Below, one piece after another: positions 21,154 to 34,262 of a stretch of 64,000 bases of DNA. The number at the start of each line of letters is the position of its first letter. Within the stretch, counting starts at the first letter, position 1. The notes beneath the pieces were generated by a model that ran no database searches, was not told the DNA's origin, and worked only from the letters and a program-made list of their open reading frames with translations. A program made the translations under genes and the position numbers. The stretch covers positions 27,630,638 to 27,694,637 of the forward strand of contig JAGTTD010000010.1 in assembly GCA_018398585.1 (NCBI GenBank). The letters run 5' to 3'. This DNA comes from Simmondsia chinensis. Its lineage: Eukaryota > Streptophyta > Magnoliopsida > Caryophyllales > Simmondsiaceae.

Positions 21154-21225
21154 CTCCCCCTCAAGTTGGAGCATGTAAATTCACCATGCCCAACTTGCCA
21201 ATGAATGAAAAATAGCTCGGATGGC

Positions 21226-23584
21226 CTAAGGCTTTAGTAAAAAGATCTACAATTTGTTCTCCACTTCTACTAGGCCGTGGCTATCTCTTTTGACAATAAT
21301 TTCTCATGAACGAAGTGACAGTCTATCTCAATGTGCTTCGTTCGCTAATGAAACACTATATTTGAAGCAATATGAAGGGCTGCCTGGTTATCACAAAACA
21401 AATAAGCGGGGCCATCAGTAGTAACAACAAGGTCACCTAATAATCGATGCAACCATACTATTTCCCTAGTCGTGGTAGCCATGGATCGATATTCTGCTTT
21501 TTCCAAGGAACGAGAAATCACACTCTGTTTCTTAGACCTCTAAGAAATAGGCAATCTCCCCAACAATATGACATAACTTGTGGTAGACCGTCTAGTTGTA
21601 GGACAACCAGCCCAATTTGCGTCACAATAAGCTCGGAGCTGCAAATCACAATCTGAAGGAAGAAATATACCCTGCCCCGGTGTCCCCTTTAAATAATGCA
21701 AAACTCTCATAACAGCTTCTAAATGTGGTACTCAAGGATCATGCATGAATTGACTTAGTACAAGAACGGCATAACAAATATCGAGACGTGTGATAGTCAA
21801 ATACAACAGATGCCCCACTAGATGTCTATACCGCCCACTATCAACAACGGGTTCACCCACACCATCTTCAGGTGTATGGTTTTGTGCTATGGGAGTTAAC
21901 ATTGGTTTAGCCCCTAGGACCCCTGGGTCACTAATAATATCAAGAGTATATTTACGTTGATTAAGCATAATACCCTCTTGAGAACGAGCAACCTCTATGC
22001 CCAAAAAATATTTAATAGGACCTAAATCTTTTATTCCAAAAGATTTGTGTAAAGTGTCTTCCACCCCTTTAATATGTTCTTCATTATTGCCTATTATGAG
22101 CACATCATCGACATAAAATGAGAACAACCGTAAAATTTGTCCCCTTCATGTATGTGAATAGTGAATAATCAGCTCTAGACTATTGAAAATCGATCTGAAT
22201 TAAAGTTGCCTTGAACTTATGGTTCCAATTACGAGAGGCTTGGTTAAGCCCATACAAAGACTTACGAAGGCGACAAACCTTGCCTTCGCTCTTATGTTCA
22301 AACCCCCGTGGTAACTTCATGTAGACCTCCTCATCTAGGTCCCCATGAAGAAAAGCATTATTCACATCAAGTTGTTAGATTATCCAACTACGGGCCGAAG
22401 CGACGGCTAATATGTAACGCACAGTCGCAAGTTTAGCTACGGGGGCAAAGGTATCATGATAATCTATACCTTGCACTTGTGTATAACCTTTAGCAACAAG
22501 GTGAGCCATATAACGTTCTATCGTGCCATCAGACTTAAACTTGATCTTGTATACCCATTTTGAAACTATGGCATTCTTTCCAACTGGTAGTTCTTCAAGT
22601 GTCCAAGTATGATTTTGTTCAAGCGCTTTGATCTCCTTCTCCATAGCTTCTCTCTAATGTCCATATTGTACAACCTAGTTAAATTTTTTTGGCTCATCAC
22701 CTGAGGTGATGGCAATCAAAAGAGTCGAATGAGCGTTAGAAAAACATACGTTAGACACAAAGTTTGAGATTGGATACAGAATACCGGAGTTTGCTTATGG
22801 CGCGGTACTTGGAGAATGGGCTATAGATGGTGGTACATCTGTGATGTACTCTTGATACTTAGTGAGCATAGAACGAACTCTACCACTTCTTCACAAAGCA
22901 CCTTCACCGGTACTTGAAATCGCCATGCTGTCGTCCCCTTCCTGCTGCAGAACCGGCTGTGGAGCCGGTTCTGGAACCTGCAGAATCGGTTCGCTGACCG
23001 GTTCAGCGACCGGATCAGCTTGCTGTATCGGCCTGAATGTAATCGGGTCAGAATCTATGTGTTCATTTGGATGATTAACAAGTGTTTCCAGTGTCAAACG
23101 TAAACCTCCAATTTTCAAAAATGGCATAAAATCCTCGTAAAAGCAAACATCCCTAGAAACAATAATCCTTTTGTCATCAAAACTATAAATTTTATACCCC
23201 TTTTGGCCATGTGGATATCCCACAAAAAAATTCCCAGTGAAGCCCTTTTATCAAACTTGTCATTAGACCGACTCTTAACATGAAAGTAACATAGACATCC
23301 AAAGTTCTCAAATGATCATATGAAGGAATTTTCCCAATTAAAATCTCATATGGGCTCTTGTTAGCAAGTAAAGGAGTAGGCATCAAATTTATCAAATAAG
23401 CGGCTGTCAAGACACACTCACCCCAAAAGTGTTTAGGAAGACTAGCTTCAAATCGAAGTGCACGGGCTACTTCCAACAAATGTTTATGCTTCTTTTCAAC
23501 CACACCATTTTGTTGGGGTGTTCCTGTAAGTGATGTCTGAAATTGTATCCCAGGCCTGGCATAGAAATCCAACAATGGCCCATA
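21226..23584 (-). pseudogene. pol: Copia A integrase end, RT and RNase H
   Basis: Reading the minus strand from 23,584: [18 protein letters not shown] and [18 protein letters not shown] (integrase core end), [18 protein letters not shown], then a linker rich in E, P and V. RT includes [43 protein letters not shown] and FSFYVDDVLIIGN (the YVDD box). RNase H follows with CDANWAGCPTTRRSTTSYV. Stops and frameshifts at about 22,370, 22,180 and 22,130 split it. It continues the reading of 34,482-36,371 across the B insertion. Confidence 0.9.
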
Positions 23585-24034
23585 TGAGGTAATGCGGAAT
23601 CCCAAGTACTTAATTCGAAACAAATACTATGACAAACGAGAAGTAATACGGATAAAAGAGAACGAAAACAAGAACACAATGATTTACGTGGAAACTCCTC
23701 TTCAATCGAGAGGGGAGAAAACCACAGGCGGAGATGGAGGCTTTTATTGATTTGAGAATAGAAGAATTACAATCACTTCTCTCTCTCTCTCTCTCTCTCT
23801 TTGATGATGGCGGCACTCGCTTTGAATTGGATACTAAACACGTGAAACCTAGGCCTGTATTTATAGCCCCGTGTAAAAATAGATTCCCGATCTATCGGAG
23901 GGGTCCCGATCAATCGGCATTCCACCGATCAATCGGTGGACCCTCTAGACGAGGGGACCCTCTGCTCCTGATCGATCGGGGTACTCCCTGCACACCTCCA
24001 CTTAAATATAAGAATTTGAGTCACAAACCTAACA
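23585..24034 (-). repeat. 3' LTR of copia B (450 bp)
   Basis: Starts TGAGGTAATGCGG and ends ACCTAACA. A CT microsatellite lies at about 23,779-23,800. A TATA-like element on the minus strand lies near 23,858. The minus-strand polypurine tract (AAGGTGAAGAT) borders it at 24,035-24,045. Confidence 0.9.
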
Positions 24035-24055
24035 AATCTTCACCTTGAATCAAAT

Positions 24056-26922
24056 TCAATCATCGAAATAAAATATCTCCACCTTCTCCAAAAACACCCC
24101 CACACCGGGGTTGACAAACTGAATCTGAGAGTCCACCAAGTTCGAGCAATGCTCAAATTTTCTGCCGGGAAAAACTTTAGTGAACATGTCTACTGGGCTA
24201 TCTTCAGCACCAATCTTCTTCAACTCCACCTTCCGCTCATTAATCAGATCTCGAATAAATTGATGCTTGACATCAATGTGCTTCATTCTATCATGATGCA
24301 TCATCTGATCTTTAGCTAGGTGAATCAATGTCTGGCTAACATAATAAACCCCAACAGTGCCCTGATCAACACTGATATCACTAATCAAACCTCTCAACCA
24401 AACGACTTCCTTAAACGATTCTGTAACTGCCATATATTCGGCCTCGGTAGTCGACTGTGCAGTAATTGATGGTAGACATGCTCTTCAACTGATAGCGCTG
24501 TCTCCCAAACAAAACACATAATGCGAAGTGGATTTCCTCTTATCGAGGTCTCCACTATAGTTTGAGTCAACATACCCCAATAAACAGCATTTACTCTTCC
24601 CAAATTCCAAACATACATCAGAAGTGCCACGTAACTACCCGATAATCCATATGACAGCGTGCCAATGCTCCTTTCTTGGATTCGTCATGTGTCTACTCGC
24701 TTTGCTCATAGCATAAGCAATATTTGGACGAGTACATACCATAGCATACATAATAGTACCCACAGCACTAGAACAAGGGACATGTGACATGTACCTGACA
24801 TTCTCCTCAGCCTGAGGTGAATCCAATGCTGAAAGCTAGAAATGAGCTGTTAAGAAAGTGCTAACAGGTTTAGCATCCTTCTTGTGAAATCGGTCCATTA
24901 CCTTCTCAATGTACTTCTCATGAGACAATTACAACTTTTCTGCTTTTCGGTCCCTACTGATCTCCATGCCACGAATCTTCTTAGCTGCTCCTAAGTCCTT
25001 CATCTCGAACTCGCTTTTCAACATTGCTTTCAAATCATCAACATATGTCATGTCCTTAGCTGCAATTAACATATCATCAATATATAATAGAAGATAAACA
25101 AAAGAGCCTGAACCTGTCTTCTTGAAGTATACACAACTGTCATACGTGCTTCTGAAGAGCCCATGGCTAGTCATAAATTGATCAAACCTCTTGTACCAAT
25201 GCCTAGGTGACTTCCTCAAACCATATAAAGATCTTTTCAAAAAAAAAAAAAAAAAAAAAAAAAACATGATCTTCCTTACCCTCAACAACGAAGCCTTCAG
25301 GCTGATGCATGTAAATACTGTCCTCTAGCTCACCATGCAAAAATGCAGTTTTCACGTCTAACTGCTCAAGCTCTAAATCATGCATAGCTACTAAAGCAAG
25401 TATCGCTCATATGGAACAATGTCTAACAACAGGTGAGAAAATATCATAAAAATTAACGTGTACCTGACTGTAGCCTTTAGCTACTAACCAAGCCTTGTAC
25501 CTTGTATCTTCCACTCCAGGAATGCCTTCTTTTTGTTTGAAGACCCATTTGCACCCAGTGACTCTTTTTCCTATTTGAGGCTTGACTAGCTGCCAAGTCT
25601 GGTTCTTCTGAAGTGATTCCATCTCTTCATTCATGGCCATAAGCCACTTTTCTGAGTCAAATCTCGATACAGCTTCTGAATATGAAGACGGTTCAGAATC
25701 TTCCACTGTCTCAGTTGTAGTAAGGGCATAGGCTATCATCTCCTCATACCCATATCTCTATGGCAGCCTAATATGCCTTTTTAGCCTACCGCCTACAATT
25801 GTATATTGCTCGACCTACTAACCTGTTTTTGTTAGTTCATCCTTATTAGAAACCTGTACTAGAGGTGCCCGCATACTCTCAAACTGAACTACCTGCTTCT
25901 GATTTGGACTTTCTAACTGTATCTGACTTTCATCAGGCTTCTGTGCCTGACCTGATTCACGAACTAAGGAGGGCGTGTGTGGTGGATGTAGTAGAGCAGA
26001 TTCATTAAAGTAACATCTTTACTAGTAAAAAATTTATGAGATTTTGATCCCATAAATGATATCCCTTCACACCTAATATAAAGCCAAGAAAGATACACAT
26101 CTAGGCCATAGGCTCTAGCTTTCCATAATTAACATAAGCATAAGCAGGACAACCAAATATTTTCAAATGAGAATAATCAGCAGGAGAACTAGACCATACC
26201 TCTTCTGGAATCTTCAACTGAAGGAGATGAATGAGGAGATCGATTCACTAAATAACAAGCCATGTTAACTGCCTCTACCTACCATTCTCTCCCTAATCCT
26301 GCATTTGAAAGCATACACCGAGCCTTCTCCAATGACGTCCTATTCAATCTTTCTGCCACTACGTTCTATTGAGGTCGACCTGTATAAGTCCTGTGTCTGG
26401 CAATGCCTTGGTTCTCACAGAATTTGAGGAAATCACCCTCAACAAATTTAAGACCATTATCAGTCCTCAATCTCTTTATCTGCTTCCCAGCCTATTTTTC
26501 AAGTAGCGTCTTCCACTTCTTGAAGACTTCATAAACTTCATTTTTCTGCTTAAGAAAATAGACCCAAACTTTTCTTGAAAAATCATCAATGAACGTTAGT
26601 AAATACCGGGAACCTCCTTTGGAAGCAACTCTGGATGGTCCCAACAAATTTGAATGTGTATAGTCCAACATTCTTTTAGTTTGACGCACTGCTTGCTTGA
26701 AGTTGACTCTCTTCTGCTTCCCATATACATAGTGCTCACAGAAATCCATTAGTCCAGTTGACTGACCATATAGCAGACCCCTCTTACTCAACTCTGACAG
26801 CCCTTTATCACTCATATGGCCCAATCTCATGTGCCACATCTTAGTGATCTCTGTATCTGTCATAAACGGTGTGGAAACAACTACTGTCCCTATCATTGTA
26901 GAACCTACAAGTTTGTACAAGG
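24056..26922 (-). pseudogene. pol: Copia B integrase, RT and RNase H
   Basis: From 26,920 on the minus strand: MYKLVGSTMIG, then WHMRLGHMSDKGLSELSKRG (GAG-pre-integrase), FIDDFSRKVWVYFLK (integrase core). RT carries NQTWQLVKPQIGKRVTGCKW, DVKTAFLHGELEDSIYMHQP and LLLYIDDMLIAAKD (YIDD box). RNase H shows CLLGYVDSNYSGDLDKRKS and STTEAEYMAVTESFKEVVWL. The end includes KVELKKIGAEDSPVDMFTK, a usual copia C-terminus. Several stops and frameshifts exist, plus a poly-T run on this strand at 25,239-25,264 in RT. The lineage resembles Tork; no tree was made. Confidence 0.9.
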
Positions 26923-27307
26923 TGTTATGTTTGTGATCAAATCACAAACATAAACTAAGATTAAGAGAGTATGGAATGAGAAAAAAGTGAAGGAGAAGAG
27001 AAAATAGAAGAGTTAAGATGAGAGAGAGAAGGCTAATCTCAAAGAGATTGGTTTGATATTTCATTTGATGATTGAAGATTGCACAAGATCAACTTATTAA
27101 TAGAAACTACATACATTGAATCAAGCCTTAATCAAGCTTAACCGACTTAAACACGGCCGCCAAGCTTGACCAGCCAATTGACCTACATAATTAACGGCCA
27201 ACTGACTTTGGTGCCAAAACTGGGATTTGAAAGCTACCGAGCCTAACGATACAATTAAGCTCCTTATTATATTTTGTATTACATCACATTAAGCAAGAAA
27301 CATAACA
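26923..27307 (-). repeat. 3' LTR of gypsy C (385 bp)
   Basis: Ends TGTTATG/CATAACA are perfect inverted heptamers. On the minus strand it is preceded by the G-rich polypurine tract at plus 27,308-27,321 (AAGGGGAGGGGATT). Confidence 0.92.
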
Positions 27308-27335
27308 ATCCCCTCCCCTTAGAGCATTCTTGTCC

Positions 27336-28634
27336 TCAAGAATGAAAATAAGGAAATTGGCTCTTTAAGAAACGCTTTGCTTCCCAAGCGGTAAACGAAT
27401 CATCCAAGTTGCACCAGCTCACTCGAACCTCCTGTCCTGCACGGTCTGCTACTGCTCCTTGCGTCTGCTCTACTACTGCAGCAGGTTGTAAGATCAAAGC
27501 ACCACTGGATCCTACTTTCGGAGGACTTGAAGATGGGCTGAGTCCCTTCTTCACCTGTTTTTTAAGAAATGAGACATGAAAGACCAGGTGAATATACGAG
27601 TCCGGGGGAAGCTCCAACTTGTAAGCCACCTTGCCGATTCTCTCTAACACCTTGTAGGGACCAAAAAACCGTGCGCAAAGCTTAACATTTTTTCTTACTG
27701 CTGCTGTGGATTGCCTATATGGCTGCAATTTCAAGTATACCATATCCCCCACATCAAAATTTCGATCGACTCTCTTCCTATCTGCATACCACTTCATTCG
27801 GGCTTGAGATTCACTGAGATTATGCTTCAGCTGTAGCATAACCTGTTTCCTCTGATGCACCAGCTCATTAACCTCAACCCCACCTGCCCCCACTTCGTGC
27901 AACATCAAGGGAGAAGGAGGATCATACCCATATAATGCCTTGAAAGGGAAAGGTGTAGTACCAACTGAAGCATGGAAATAGGTGTTATACCAAAATTCTG
28001 CCAAAGATAGCCATCTTCCCCACACTTTCGGATGATTAAACACCATACCTCTAAGGTATTGCTCGATGCATTGGTTGACCCTCTCCGTCTGACCATCTGT
28101 TTGGGGGGGATAGGAAGAGCTGAGTGCTAAGGTCGTTCCCAACAGTCCGAACAATTCCTTCCAAAATTGACTTGTAAAGAGCTAGTCTTGATCAGAAACT
28201 CTGGATTGAGGCAAGCCATGGAGCTTGTAGATGTTGTCTAGGAACACCCGAGCTAGCTTCTCAGCAGTCACAGGACGAGCCAAAGCAATGAAGTGCCCAG
28301 ACTTAGTGAATTGATCCACTACTACCCAAATCACCTATTTTCCTTCTGACTTAGGCAATCCTTCGATAAAATCCAAGCTTATGTGCTGCCAAATACCCTC
28401 AGGAAGAGTTAAAGGCTGTAGAAGTCCTTGATACCTTTGATCACCAAGTTTAGTTTGTTGACAAACCTCACAACTTTGAACAAAGTTATGCACTTCCTTC
28501 CTCATTCCGGGCCAACTAAAGTAACCCTTCAGCCTCTGATATGTTCCCTCCATGCCTGAGTGTCCTCCCCATGAAGAATCATGAGCAGCACTGATAATTT
28601 GGTGTCTAAGATCAGTCGAGGTACCAATGTACAA
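27336..28634 (-). pseudogene. int: Integrase and C-terminal domain of gypsy C
   Basis: From 28,634: IISAAHDSSWGGHSGMEGTY and SWPGMRKEV with CEVCQQTK form the HHCC zinc domain, then SLDFIEGLPKSEGK. A TAG follows near 28,332; the core continues (VVVDQFTKSGHFIALARP) to another stop near 28,180. The last frame, 28,154-27,336, has YPPQTDGQTERVNQCIEQYL, the GPYKVLERIGKVAYKLELP module, and a tail (VSWCNLDDSFTAWEAKRFL) like a decayed chromodomain. It is homologous along its length to 7,235-8,798. Confidence 0.9.
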
Positions 28635-28640
28635 CTTCCC

Positions 28641-30130
28641 CTAAATTCTGATATTGCCTCGGGTAATAGATATCTGTGCATCAGCAGTCTGATTGCAAGC
28701 TTTACCCACGATTGCAGCAGCTATACATTCTTGCGCAAACAAATCATTCTCATAGGACTGATGTAACTCTTCCATCCAAGCAGGAGAAACCACAGAAACA
28801 GCTCCAAGAGAACCCTGCTCAAGGTCCTCAAATCTGCGTGACAATGCATCAGCAGCCCAGTTCTCCTTTCCTTTTCTGTATTCAATGTCGTAATTGAGTC
28901 CTAACATCTTCATCAGCCCTTTTCTCTGTATCCTGGTGACAATCTTCTGCTCCAACAAGTGCTTAAGACTTTGGTGATCTGTCCTAATGAGGAAATGGTG
29001 CCCATCAACGTAGTGTCTCCACTTGTCAACTGCTAGCAAAATGGCAAGATATTCTTTCTCATATGTAGAAAGAACTTGATGTTTAGTACTCAAAGCTTGG
29101 ATAAGATATGCTATATGCCTTCCACCTTGAGATAACACTGCCCCAATACCACTACCACTCGCATCAGTCTCTAGAATAAAGCTTGAAGAGAAATTGGGCA
29201 TTGCCAAAACTGGTGCTTTGCACATTTCAACCTTGAGTGCTTCAAAAGCCTTTTGAGCTTCATCCGACCACTTGAATGAATCTTTCTTCAATAGGTCTAT
29301 TAATGGCTTTGCTAAGGCTCCATAGTTAGCCACAAACTTGCAGTAATAGCCGGTTAAGCCCAAAAAACCTCTTAATTGTTTCAAAGTAACCGGAGCTGGC
29401 CATTCCTTCATGGCTTGAACTTTTGTGGGACCTGTGGCAACTCCTTCACCAAAAATCACATGGCCAAGATACTCCAAGTGAGTTTGAGCAAAGGAACACT
29501 TGGCTACCTTAGCATACAACTTGTGCTTCCTCATGACCGAAAACACCTCTCTCAAATGCTTCAAATGCTCCTCAAATGATACACTGTAAATCAGGATGTC
29601 ATCAAAGAAGACCAACACAAATCTCCTAAGAAATTGTTTGAAGACATCATTCATAAGAGCCTGAAATGTTGCTGGGGCATTGTCAAACCAAATGGCATGC
29701 CCACAAACTCAAAGTGTCCATGATGTGTCTGGAATGCAGTCTTGTACACATCTTGCTCCCCCACTCTAATCTGATGGTATCCTTATCGAAGGTCCAGCTT
29801 GGAGAAGACCTGAGCTCCATATAATTCATCCAACAAATCATCTATAACTAGTATAGGAAACTTGTCCTTCACAGTCATAGAGTTGAGTTGCCTATAATCA
29901 ATACACATATGAGCCGTGCCACCTTTCTTCTTGACAAGAATGATAGGAGAAATAAAGGGACTATGGCTGGCTTGTATGAAGTTGGTCTTAAGCAATTCAT
30001 CCACTTGCCTTTCAATTTCTGTCTTCTGAGCGTGAGGATACCTATAAGGCCTTATCTTTACCGGTTCAGCACCCTCTTTGAGAGGAATTACATGATCCAA
30101 ACTCCTTTTGGGAGGTAAGGATTTAGGTAC
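28641..30130 (-). pseudogene. pol: RT and RNase H of gypsy C
   Basis: From about 30,130: [59 protein letters not shown] and VFSKLDLR, then a TAA. Further on HHGHFEF-GMPFGLT is followed by a one-base frameshift near 29,690. The next frame has FFDDILIYSVSFEEHL (FxDD box), then RNase H with LETDASGSGIGAVLSQGG, LSTYEKEYLAILLAVDKWRH and IRTDHQSLKHLLEQK. It ends before a TAG near 28,638. Confidence 0.92.
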
Positions 30131-30836
30131 CTCAAACACATCTTCAAAATCAGTAACCAGCATCTGCAATTCTGGCTCGGTAATGCCAATCAGTTCAGCT
30201 GAGGAAATAGCAAATAGATGGCCCACCCATTGGTAAGCACAGCTCTGCAGGCCCTTCTTCAATTTACTTCCCTTGATTACCTGCAATTGAGCAGGTTTGG
30301 ATATCCCTTGCAAGGTAACCTTGGTGCCTTGAGTATCAAAGGAGACTGTGAGATGAGTATAATCAAACAATACCGGGCTATAGGTCCTCATCCAATCAAC
30401 TCCGAGCACCATGTCACACCCTCCCAAAGGAAGGATTCTAATGTCATAGCTGAACTTGCGGTCTTGCATCAACCAAGAGAAACTTTGGCATTTATTCTGA
30501 GTTGTGACTGTCTTTCCATCAGCCAAGGTAACTGCAAGAGGGTGCGTTTTGATCACTTCATGTCCTACCTTCTTGACCACTTTAGGATCCACAAAGCTAT
30601 GAGTACTTCCACTATCAATGAGAATGATAATGGACCTCTTCCCAGCTTTTCCTTTAATCCGAATTATGCTATGTGCTCCATTACCAGTTAGAGCCTTAAC
30701 AGAAATTTCCACTTCAGCATCTTCCAAGCTTACTTCACTTTCTTGGTCTGAATCAATGCGCTCCTCTGAAATTTCCTCACCATCAGAATGGTCACCAGCC
30801 TTAGTGCCTTCCACAGCCATGAGAAACTTGGGATTG
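30131..30836 (-). pseudogene. pro: Aspartic protease of gypsy C
   Basis: The retropepsin active site [20 protein letters not shown] is intact on the minus strand near 30,620-30,565. Downstream are [20 protein letters not shown] and [16 protein letters not shown]. It is fused in frame to the zinc knuckle and to the first part of RT, as in a single Gag-Pol ORF. This segment has no internal stop; it is pseudogenic because neighbouring parts are broken. Confidence 0.88.
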
Positions 30837-32211
30837 CACTTGTGGCCAAATTGATAAGGCTGATTACATCGGTAGCACAATTTCTGCTGAGTTCTGTCCT
30901 CCAATCTGTTTGGCCTGTTTCTGTTCGAGCCTTGCTGAATTTTGGAGCTATTCCCACGAGATTTGAAGCCATCATTTGCTGCTATGACCATGGATTCATA
31001 AAGCTTGGCCTTAGCAAAGGCCACTGACAAATCAGTAGGATCTACCGCCGTGACTAAGTTCTTTAACTTAGGCTTCAACCCACTTATAAAGTTGATACAT
31101 AATACGACTCAGAGGCCTCAATTTCAGTCACAATGCTAGCCCGAAGGTTCTCAAATCTGGTCATGTATTCTTTCACAGTCGTCTCTTGCTTCACTTTATT
31201 GAATTTATCCACTATATCACTCTCATCCTCATCACTACACCGAGAACACAAGGCTTTGGCAAACTCATTCCATAAAATGGAAGGTTTACCTCTTTTCAAG
31301 CTATAAAACCACACCTCATGATCACCAAGCAAATACACAGCCGCAATTTGAACCTTCTCTGATTCAGCAATGTCATAGAAGTGAAAATAACGCTCGCACC
31401 TCCTAAGCCAAGAATGTGGTTGTGTACCATCAAATGCATCAATTTGCACCCGAGGTTGTCTATGGTTATTGTTTCTGCTATTGGACGACTCTTCATTACT
31501 TCCTGATCGTTGTTGATACCAAGAATCAGGTGGTCGAACCAATTGATCAGCATTTACTTTTGGAGGTCTGAAAGTATGCTTCATTTCCTGAACTCTGTCA
31601 CTAGTTGCAGCATCCCAGTTTGAAGGTCGAGATGGTACATGCTCACTGCGACCTTGCCTAGCGGTAACCTTAGCATCATGTGCTCTAACTGGAGCTCCAT
31701 CTTCTCCCTCACGGTGTTGTGTTTCAACTCGTATTGAAGGATTTACTTCTAACACACTTGCTGGAATCAATGGTTCAGGCACAATAGGAGGATTTGGCCT
31801 CCTGAATTGCTTATGAATTTCAGCTAGTTTCACTTCCAACTGCTGCTTTTCACGATCAAGCCTCAAGGAAATCCTTTCCTCCAATTCCTGTGAATGCCTT
31901 GTGATTTGATCAGTTACAGGAAGTTCAACCTGCTGTGACCGTTGCTCAAATTTCACATCCAGTTGCTGACATATCTGCAAGGTCTGTTGGTTCAAATTTT
32001 GAACGGTTTCAGCATTAGACTCCCTGATTTGAACAAGCAAGCGATCGCTCATCATCTGTAATTGACTGTTTAATTGCGCATTTGTGACAACATCTCGATC
32101 AACAACATCATTGTTGCCAACAATTTTGGCATAAGAGGTCCTGGCAGGAGCTTTAGCTGCAGCCGATCTGGTAGTTACTCCACTAATCAATACCGCATCA
32201 GTTGATTCCAT
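30837..32211 (-). pseudogene. gag: gag of gypsy C with zinc knuckle
   Basis: The start MESTDAVLISGVTTRSAAAK at 32,211 lies downstream of the 5' LTR and primer site. A glutamine-rich coiled segment (about residues 50-135) leads to the gag core PRVQIDAFDGTQPHSWLRRC and ERYFHFYDIAESEKVQIAAV. A one-base deletion near 31,080 shifts the frame; the next frame starts within [15 protein letters not shown]. The zinc knuckle [14 protein letters not shown] is at about 30,878-30,837. The N-terminal GVTTRS-AK motif, core and knuckle recur in element D, so C and D are one extended family. Confidence 0.92.
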
Positions 32212-32396
32212 AGATGACCACGAATCAAGTGTATATGTTTGTTTTTTTATTTTTTATTTTTAACTTTTTTATATATCAATTAAGAGTTAACCGCAAGCAT
32301 TTAACCAAAACATTCAAGATTGAATCCCTAAGCCAATTGCAATGTGATCAATGGATATGTGATACCAATTTCGTTTGAATTTGGAAGCCAAACGAG

Positions 32397-32408
32397 GCTC
32401 TGATACCA
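32397..32408 (-). other. tRNA-Met primer-binding site of C
   Basis: GCTCTGATACCA on the plus strand is the complement of TGGTATCAGAGC. It lies two bases inside the 5' LTR start, as expected for a minus-strand element primed by initiator tRNA-Met. Confidence 0.9.
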
Positions 32409-32410
32409 AT

Positions 32411-32792
32411 TGTTATGTTTGTGATCAAATCACAAACATAAACTAAGATTAAGAGAGTATGGGATAATAAAGAAGTGAAGGAGATGAGAAAATAGAAGAG
32501 TTAAGATGAGAGAGAGAAGGCTAATCTCAAAGAGATTGGTTTGATATTTCATTTGATGAATGAAGATTACACAAGATCAACCTATTAGTAGAAACTACGT
32601 ACATTGAATCAAGCCTTAATCAAGCTTAACCGACTTAAACACAGCCGCCAAGCTTGACCGGCCAATTGACCTACACAACTAACGGCCAACCGACTTTGGC
32701 GCCAAAACTGGGATTTGAAAGCTACTGAGCTAATGATACAATTAAGATCCTTATTACATTGTATTACATCACATTAAGCAAGAAACATAACA
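32411..32792 (-). repeat. 5' LTR of gypsy C (382 bp)
   Basis: Near-identical to the 3' LTR, with the same TGTTATG and CATAACA ends. It has a small deletion (TTATTATATT shortened) at about 32,755. Confidence 0.92.
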
Positions 32793-33985
32793 CGAGGTTC
32801 CTACCCTTCTACCCTTCATCATAATCAATGCACCTTTACTGACCCTTATAGCTTCACCTTTAGCTGTGTACTTGTACTCATTGGACTCAAGGGTACATAA
32901 AGAGATAATGTTCTTTTTCAAGTCAAACGTGTCTCACGTCGCTAAGTGTCCTGATAGTACCATCAAACATCTTCCCACGAACTATTCCAATACCCATCAC
33001 CTTACACGCTGCATCGTTGCCCATCAAGACTACTCCGCCCTGAATTGACTTATAAGTGGCGAACTAGTCTCTGTTAGGACAAACATGGTAAGAACAACCC
33101 GAATCCGTGATCCATTTATCTCTGGACCTGGTCTGTGACTTGGTTACTAGTAGGACATTAGCATCTCCCTCATCTTCAAGTACACTAGTCTCTGCGGACT
33201 TATCACCTCAATTACGGTCATTCCTGTTATCTTCTTTCTGCTTATTCTTAAGCTTATAACAGTTTTTCTTTATGTGCCTCTTCTTGTGACAAAAGTTACA
33301 TGATAGGTTCTTATATCTAGATTTAGACCTAGACTTCTCACCACCATCAGACCCTCTAGTCTTAGTTCTACCTCTCACAAACAACCCATTACCAGGATTA
33401 TTCACAGAGTCAGACAGTTCTCTATCGACTCCCTCTTTACTTACTAGGTTTCTTTTAACCTCATCAACAGTGATAGTTAGCCTACCACCATATATCATGC
33501 TTTCTACAAAGCCTTTATAAGAATTTGAGAGTGAACACAATAACAACATGGTCTGATCCTCATCCTTAGGGGTATCATCCTATTCCTTCAATTCTTGAAT
33601 TATAGAATTAAATTCGCTAAGATGATTCTTAAGAGACATACTTTCTGACATACGAAACGTGAATAACCGGCACTTGATTGCGCGTTTATTGGAGACTGAT
33701 TTGAAGCAGAACATCTCTTGCAGCTTCTCCCACAACTCCTTAGTAGTTTTGACATCCAAGACTTCTGTCAGAAAATCGTCTGTAAGACACATCTGAATAG
33801 CTGTAAGTGCCTTCTCATCTAACTCCTCCCATTGTACTTCGGATAAACTCTCCGGCTTCTTTACTTTTCCATCCAGTGCTTTCTTCAAGCCAATCTGTGT
33901 CAGGAGACCTTTATGCGGACTTGTCGCAAACTAAAACTCCCTTGACCACCAAACTTCTCTACTTCAGATTTAGGTCATAGTATCA
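32793..33985 (-). pseudogene. gag: Copia B gag and start of protease
   Basis: The minus strand starts near SEVEKFGGQGSFSLRQVRIK (about 33,970), then LKKALDGKVKKPESLSEVQW, a copia gag (UBN2-type) pattern with ALTAIQMCLTDDFLTEVLDV. Zinc knuckle CNFCHKKRHIKKNCYKLK lies near 33,305-33,250. A protease stretch follows with KWITDSGCSYHVCPN (DSG active site) near 33,110. Stops at about 33,893, 33,577, 33,205 and 33,065 break the frame. Element C cuts it off at 32,793. Confidence 0.88.
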
Positions 33986-34003
33986 AATCGAACAACAAGG
34001 GTT

Positions 34004-34013
34004 CTGATACCAA
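34004..34013 (-). other. Primer-binding site of copia B
   Basis: CTGATACCAA is the complement of TTGGTATCAG. It lies four bases from the start of the 5' LTR at 34,018. Confidence 0.8.
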
Positions 34014-34017
34014 TTTG

Positions 34018-34220
34018 TGAGGAAATGCGGAATCCCAAGTACTTAATTCGAATTAAATACTATGACAAACGAGAAGTAATTCGGATAAAAGAGAATGAAA
34101 ATAAGAACTCCATGATTTACCTGGAAATCCCTCTTCAATATAGAGGGGAGAAAACCACGGGCGAAAATGGAGACTTTTATTGATTTGAGAATAGAAGAAT
34201 TACAATCATTTCTCTCTCTT

Positions 34221-34262
<42 letters not shown>

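Larger units (their letters stand above)
26923..32792 (-). mobile_element. Ty3/gypsy retrotransposon C, nested in B
   Basis: LTRs at 26,923-27,307 and 32,411-32,792 begin TGTTATGTTTGTGATC and end AAACATAACA. By eye about 5% differ over 200 bases, less than for A or B, as expected for the innermost insertion. The flanks CAAGG and CGAGG match at four of five bases. It lies between B's protease and GAG-pre-integrase regions. The polyprotein is nearly full length but has frameshifts near 31,080 and 29,690 and several stops. Confidence 0.92.
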
